NCBI GenBank assembly: GCA_946631535.1
Contig: CAMPAF010000097.1
Span: 1 to 9,787 of the forward strand
Length of the DNA stretch: 9,787 nucleotides
Direction: 5' to 3'
From: an uncultured Verrucomicrobiota bacterium
GTDB lineage: Bacteria; Verrucomicrobiota; Kiritimatiellia; RFP12; UBA1067
Shown: one piece after another, positions 6,915-9,787 of the stretch
Layout of the letters: the number at the start of each line of letters is the position of its first letter
Numbering within the stretch: the stretch's first letter is position 1
Translations under genes and position numbers: made by a program
Notes under the pieces: model-generated
Told to the model about the DNA's origin: nothing
Seen by the model: only the letters and a program-made list of their open reading frames with translations
Databases searched by the model: none

Positions 6915-8147
6915 ATGAAAACATCCAGATTCGCATGTCTTTCCGTGCTGCTGCCGCTGATGGCGGGGGCGGCCACGGTCGGCGACGTGTCGTTCCGTCA
7001 GGATCGCGGCACGCGCGTGGTGACCGTGAACTACACGCTCTCGAACGAGGGCAACCCGGCGTACGTGACGATGGAGGTGCTGGACGGCGACGGCGTCGCC
7101 ATCGCGGCCGCCAACCTGAACATCAAGACGGCCACCGGCGACATCTCGCAGATCGACGGACACGCCGTGCCCGACGACGGCGCGACGAAGACGATCACGT
7201 GGCCGATCATGTCCGACTGCCCGGGATTGCTGCTCCCCAACGCGTCGATCAGGATCACGGCCCATCCCGTGGACAATCCGCCGCCCAAGCTCGAGTACAT
7301 CTACATCGATCTGAGCGGCGGGCCGGACGCGGCGTCGTATCCGGTGGCGACGTCGTTCGCCGCGCCCGACCCCACGGACGTCACGTGCGTCTCGAACAAG
7401 CTGTGGCTGCGGCGCATCGAGGCCGGCACGTTCACGCAGGGCAGCCCCTCGACGGAGGTGGGGCGTACTTCGAATCGCGAGGCACAGCATCAGGTGACGC
7501 TCACCAAGCCGTTCTTCGCCGGCGTGTTCGAGGTGACGCGCGCGCAGTACCGGCTCGTGATGGGGAGCGACCCCGGCAACGGTTCGTCGCTCACATGCCC
7601 CGTGAACAACCTGATGCTTTACATGCTCGTCGGCGAAGACATCAATCCAGCCGTCTCCAATACGGTGGCGGAAGGCACGTTCTTCGCGAAGATCCGCGAG
7701 AAGACCGGGATGTTCTTCAACCTGCCGACGGACGCGCAGTGGGAGTACGCCTGCCGCGCGGGCACGACCACGCCCTACAACGTGGAGACGAACGCGGCGG
7801 TTGCGCTGAGTAGCATTGCCTGGTACAAAGAGAATGCGTCGAGCAAGGTACAGCCGGTCGGACAGAAGACGCCGAACGCCTGGGGCCTTTACGACATGCA
7901 CGGCAACGTGTTTGAGTTTTGCAGGGAAAGGATAGTTGAGAATATGGGGGCGACAGCCCGGACGGATCCGCTCTACAAGGGAGAAGCGGGAGCCGGTTTT
8001 GTGATACGGGGTGGAAGTGCGTGGCAGAACGCGGCGACCTGCCGTTCCGCGCAGCGCAACTGGCGTGCGGCGTCGCCCTCGGCGTCGGGTTACAGTGCGG
8101 GCAATACTCCCAACGACGGCTTCCGCCTGTGGTTGACGCTGGAATGA
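6915..8147 (+). CDS. Secreted SUMF1/FGE-sulfatase-domain protein, paralogue 2
   Basis: 410 aa from ATG 6915; an open frame extends upstream but only this start gives a ribosome site and a signal peptide (KTSRFACLSVLLPLMAGAA, cut near residue 20). The N-terminal beta domain (FRQDRGTRVVTVNYTLSNEGNPAYV, TITWPIMSDCPGLLLPNASIRITAHP) is the most divergent of the three paralogues. The SUMF1 domain is close to paralogue 1: GTFTQGSP, HQVTLTKPFFAGVFEVTRAQYRLVMGSDPG, NLPTDAQWEYACRAGTT, YDMHGNVFEFC, R365GGS, Cys376RSAQR and the ending NDGFRLWLTLE. The first FGE cysteine position is Gln. It begins 32 nt after paralogue 1. The stretch 7911-7947 uses AT-richer and otherwise rare codons (TTT, AGG, ATA, GTT), unlike the surrounding sequence. 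A role as an exported binding or structural protein is inferred. Confidence 0.85.
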   Translation: MKTSRFACLSVLLPLMAGAATVGDVSFRQDRGTRVVTVNYTLSNEGNPAYVTMEVLDGDGVAIAAANLNIKTATGDISQIDGHAVPDDGATKTITWPIMSDCPGLLLPNASIRITAHPVDNPPPKLEYIYIDLSGGPDAASYPVATSFAAPDPTDVTCVSNKLWLRRIEAGTFTQGSPSTEVGRTSNREAQHQVTLTKPFFAGVFEVTRAQYRLVMGSDPGNGSSLTCPVNNLMLYMLVGEDINPAVSNTVAEGTFFAKIREKTGMFFNLPTDAQWEYACRAGTTTPYNVETNAAVALSSIAWYKENASSKVQPVGQKTPNAWGLYDMHGNVFEFCRERIVENMGATARTDPLYKGEAGAGFVIRGGSAWQNAATCRSAQRNWRAASPSASGYSAGNTPNDGFRLWLTLE

Positions 8148-8159
8148 CGGCGCATGCAT

Positions 8160-8170
8160 GAAAGGAACCT
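8160..8170 (+). promoter_or_regulatory. Shine-Dalgarno block GAAAGGAACCT of SUMF1 paralogue 3
   Basis: AAAGGA at 8161-8166 lies 8 nt before ATG 8175. The block is identical to 6900-6910 and the next bases are nearly so (CGATATGAAA versus TGAAATGAAA). It favours ATG 8175 over the in-frame ATG 8154. Confidence 0.75.
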
Positions 8171-8174
8171 TGAA

Positions 8175-9425
8175 ATGAAAAAATCCTCATTCGCATATCT
8201 GTTGCTGGTGTTGCCGTTCGCGGCGGGGGCTGCAAACGTGACGGCGCCGATCGCCGTGTCCGGCACGCGCTTTTCGCAGGATCGTCAGACGCAGAAGGTG
8301 ACGGTGAAGTACGCGCTCGCCAACCAGGGCGAGCCGGCCTGGGTGACGATGGACGTGCTGACGAACGGCGTCTCGATCGGAATGCAGTACGTCAAGACGG
8401 TGCGCGGCGACATCTCGCAGCGCGGCGCCGATTTCATGGCGAGCGATCCCGTGGCCGACGACGGGCAGGAGAAGACGATCGTGTGGGACGCGCGCAAGGA
8501 CTGGCCCGGCAACATCGGCAGCAACGCCAGCGTCGTGGTTTCCGCCTGGTACACCAACTTCGTGCCCGAGGTGTACATGGTGGTGGACCTGAGCGAGGGA
8601 CCCGAGGCGACGCGCTATCCCGTGGCGCTCACGCGCGAGGTCCCCGATCCGGCGGACCTCTCCTGCGTGTCGAACCGTCTGTGGCTCAGGTACATCCCGG
8701 CCGGCACGTTCAAGATGGGGGCGTTTCCGGACGACGAGGGGCACAACTACAACGACAACACGCGAAACCGCGAGCATCTCCATCAGGTGACGCTCACCAA
8801 GGCGTTCTACGCGGGCGTGTTCGAGGTGACGCGCGCGCAGTACCGGCTCGTGCTGGGTGATGCGTCGGACACGTCGTCTGGAAGCCCGCTTCGCCCCGTG
8901 AGCGGCAAGAAGCTGAACGAGCTGTGGGGCGAGGGCTTCGATCCGTCGATGTCGAACGACGTGGCCGAGACCACGTTCTTCTACGCGCTGCGCCAGAAGA
9001 CGGGCCTCCTCTTCACGCTGCCGACCGACGCGCAATGGGAGTACGCCTGCCGCGCGGGGACGGTTACGCCCTACAACGTGGATACGAACTTCCTCGCGCT
9101 GGCGGACGTGGCCTGGCATTCAAAGAACGCGGCGAGCAGCACGCATCCGGTGGGGCAGAAGGCGCCGAACGCCTGGGGGCTCTACGACATGCACGGGAAC
9201 GTGTTCGAACCGTGCCGCGACTTCCTCGTGCACGACCTGGGAGCGAGTTCCGTCACGGATCCGCTGAAACGCCGGAACGGCACTTCCGGTCTCGGACAGG
9301 TGATCCGCGGCGGTTCCTACGTGACGGTGCCCCAGCAGATCCGCTCGCCCTACCGGGGCTGGCGCGCGATGGACGGAAGCTCGCCCAACGAGGACGGCAT
9401 CCGCGTGTTCCTGACGCTCGAGTGA
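8175..9425 (+). CDS. Secreted SUMF1/FGE-sulfatase-domain protein, paralogue 3
   Basis: 416 aa, starting 27 nt after paralogue 2. The signal peptide is KKSSFAYLLLVLPFAAGAA (cut near residue 20). The N-terminal beta domain matches paralogue 1 closely (SQDRQTQKVTVKYALANQGEPAWV, LTNGVSIGMQYV, VVVSAWYTN). Its SUMF1 domain is the most divergent: it keeps the common family motif GTFKMG, where paralogues 1 and 2 have GTFTQG, has an acidic/Asn-rich insertion (DDEGHNYNDN), and ends EDGIRVFLTLE. WEYACRAGT, YDMHGNVFE and R378GGSY are present. Both FGE cysteine positions are gone (Thr at +6, Ile389 at +11), so formylglycine-generating activity is very unlikely. It is probably the last gene of the operon, because a strong promoter for the next gene follows directly. 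Confidence 0.85.
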   Translation: MKKSSFAYLLLVLPFAAGAANVTAPIAVSGTRFSQDRQTQKVTVKYALANQGEPAWVTMDVLTNGVSIGMQYVKTVRGDISQRGADFMASDPVADDGQEKTIVWDARKDWPGNIGSNASVVVSAWYTNFVPEVYMVVDLSEGPEATRYPVALTREVPDPADLSCVSNRLWLRYIPAGTFKMGAFPDDEGHNYNDNTRNREHLHQVTLTKAFYAGVFEVTRAQYRLVLGDASDTSSGSPLRPVSGKKLNELWGEGFDPSMSNDVAETTFFYALRQKTGLLFTLPTDAQWEYACRAGTVTPYNVDTNFLALADVAWHSKNAASSTHPVGQKAPNAWGLYDMHGNVFEPCRDFLVHDLGASSVTDPLKRRNGTSGLGQVIRGGSYVTVPQQIRSPYRGWRAMDGSSPNEDGIRVFLTLE

Positions 9426-9442
9426 GAAGCGCGATCCGCTTT
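9426..9442 (+). terminator. Weak hairpin just after paralogue 3, doubtful terminator
   Basis: AAGCG (9427-9431) pairs with CGCTT (9437-9441) around a 5-nt loop, with a G-T pair outside, followed by only a short T run (TT) before GACA. It starts one base after the stop codon and overlaps the -35 of the next promoter. The stem is short and there is no real U-tract, so termination here is only possible. Confidence 0.2.
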
Positions 9443-9469
9443 TGACAGGACGGCCATTCGTGGTATAAT
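9442..9469 (+). promoter_or_regulatory. Near-consensus extended -10 sigma70 promoter
   Basis: TTGACA (9442-9447) and TATAAT (9464-9469) are both perfect consensus hexamers, with a 16-nt spacer and an extended TGG before the -10 (9461-9463). Transcription would begin near 9476, leaving a leader of about 30 nt with AAAGGA (9494-9499) seven bases before ATG 9507. It predicts strong, independent, probably constitutive transcription of the phosphodiesterase gene. Confidence 0.85.
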
Positions 9470-9506
9470 CTTGCCGTTGCTTTTCATAAACAGAAAGGAA
9501 AATAGA

Positions 9507-9787
9507 ATGAAGACGATGATTGGGCTGGCGGCGGTTGCCGTCGCTGGGATGCTGGGCGCCGCCCAGCCGGACTATGCCACGTTCATCTGCCACCGCGGCG
9601 AGTCGCACGACGCGCCGGAAAACACGCTCCCCGCCTACAAGATGGCCGTGGACCGCGGCTTCGGCTTCGAGTGCGACATCTACCTCTCGGCTGACAAGCG
9701 CGTGTTCACGTTCCACGACGGCAACCTCAAGCGCACGACGGCCGGCGCCTGCACGAAGAAGTGCGCCGAGGCCAGCTGGGCGGACGA
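9507..9787 (+). CDS. Secreted glycerophosphodiester phosphodiesterase (GDPD), 3'-truncated by window end
   Basis: 93 residues are visible. Signal peptide MKTMIGLAAVAVAGMLGAA is followed by the GDPD N-terminal motifs in correct order: H29RG, PE38NT, the metal-binding pair E55-C-D57, and FH70D. GDPD enzymes are TIM-barrel, divalent-metal-dependent phosphodiesterases that cleave glycerophosphodiesters into glycerol-3-phosphate and an alcohol. Export places this one in the periplasm or outside, consistent with phospholipid or teichoic-type headgroup scavenging. A Cys pair lies close after the HD motif (ACTKKC). The start is supported by AAAGGA 7 nt upstream and by a consensus promoter. About 200 residues are missing downstream. 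It appears transcriptionally separate from the SUMF1 operon. Motif evidence is strong; substrate is inferred. Confidence 0.88.
   Translation, partial: MKTMIGLAAVAVAGMLGAAQPDYATFICHRGESHDAPENTLPAYKMAVDRGFGFECDIYLSADKRVFTFHDGNLKRTTAGACTKKCAEASWAD

Noticed and set aside
5596..6936. Long antisense open frame (446 codons) over SUMF1 paralogue 1
   Set aside because: Arg/His/Val-rich composition typical of a high-GC shadow frame; the + strand frame has signal peptide, domain motifs and ribosome site.
6624..8159. Long antisense open frame (511 codons) over paralogues 1-2
   Set aside because: Same shadow effect; no recognisable motif and it conflicts with two well-supported genes.
5626..9425. Functional formylglycine-generating enzymes for sulfatase activation
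   Set aside because: The two-cysteine copper site is missing in all three and the proteins are exported next to no sulfatase gene.

Overview
The window is a high-GC, fully bacterial stretch with all genes on the + strand. Nearly all of it codes for exported proteins. Secreted glycosidases sit next to tandem secreted SUMF1/FGE-fold proteins, codon use is strongly GC-biased, and Shine-Dalgarno sites are clear. This suggests an uncultivated member of the PVC superphylum (Kiritimatiellota, Lentisphaerota or Verrucomicrobiota type), probably a polysaccharide degrader. The taxonomic call is an inference from gene content, not from a marker gene.

Region 1 (1-5217) is a carbohydrate-degradation pair. 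The C-terminal ~951 residues of a GH106-type alpha-L-rhamnosidase are followed after 45 nt by a secreted clan GH-A (GH5-like) glycoside hydrolase with a GTG start. They look co-transcribed and may act together on a rhamnose-containing plant or algal polysaccharide. The rhamnosidase gene is interrupted in three places by an unusual palindromic repeat family (654-729, 2262-2367, 2526-2550). It is built from 25-nt hairpin units carrying a GGGAGGG tag, arranged as inverted pairs around a central hairpin. All units sit in the same codon phase, so the gene stays open. The layout resembles REPINs, and the behaviour resembles the protein-coding palindromic elements known from Rickettsia. This is the most striking feature of the window.

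Region 2 (5218-9425) begins with a 152-nt non-coding gap holding a plausible weak promoter. It is followed by a 79-aa secreted protein of unknown function and three tandem paralogues (418, 410 and 416 aa). Each paralogue has a signal peptide, a ~110-residue beta-rich (possibly Ig/FlgD-like) domain and a C-terminal FGE-sulfatase (SUMF1) domain. All three lack the two-cysteine site of true formylglycine-generating enzymes, and they differ most in the C-terminal stretch after the RGG motif. That is where SUMF1/C-type-lectin-fold targets of diversity-generating retroelements vary, but no reverse transcriptase or template repeat is visible here. The four genes are tightly spaced and probably form one operon.

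Region 3 (9426-9787) has a near-consensus extended -10 promoter driving a new transcript. Its first gene is the N-terminal part of a secreted glycerophosphodiester phosphodiesterase, cut by the window end. I saw no tRNA, rRNA, CRISPR array, transposase or integrase.
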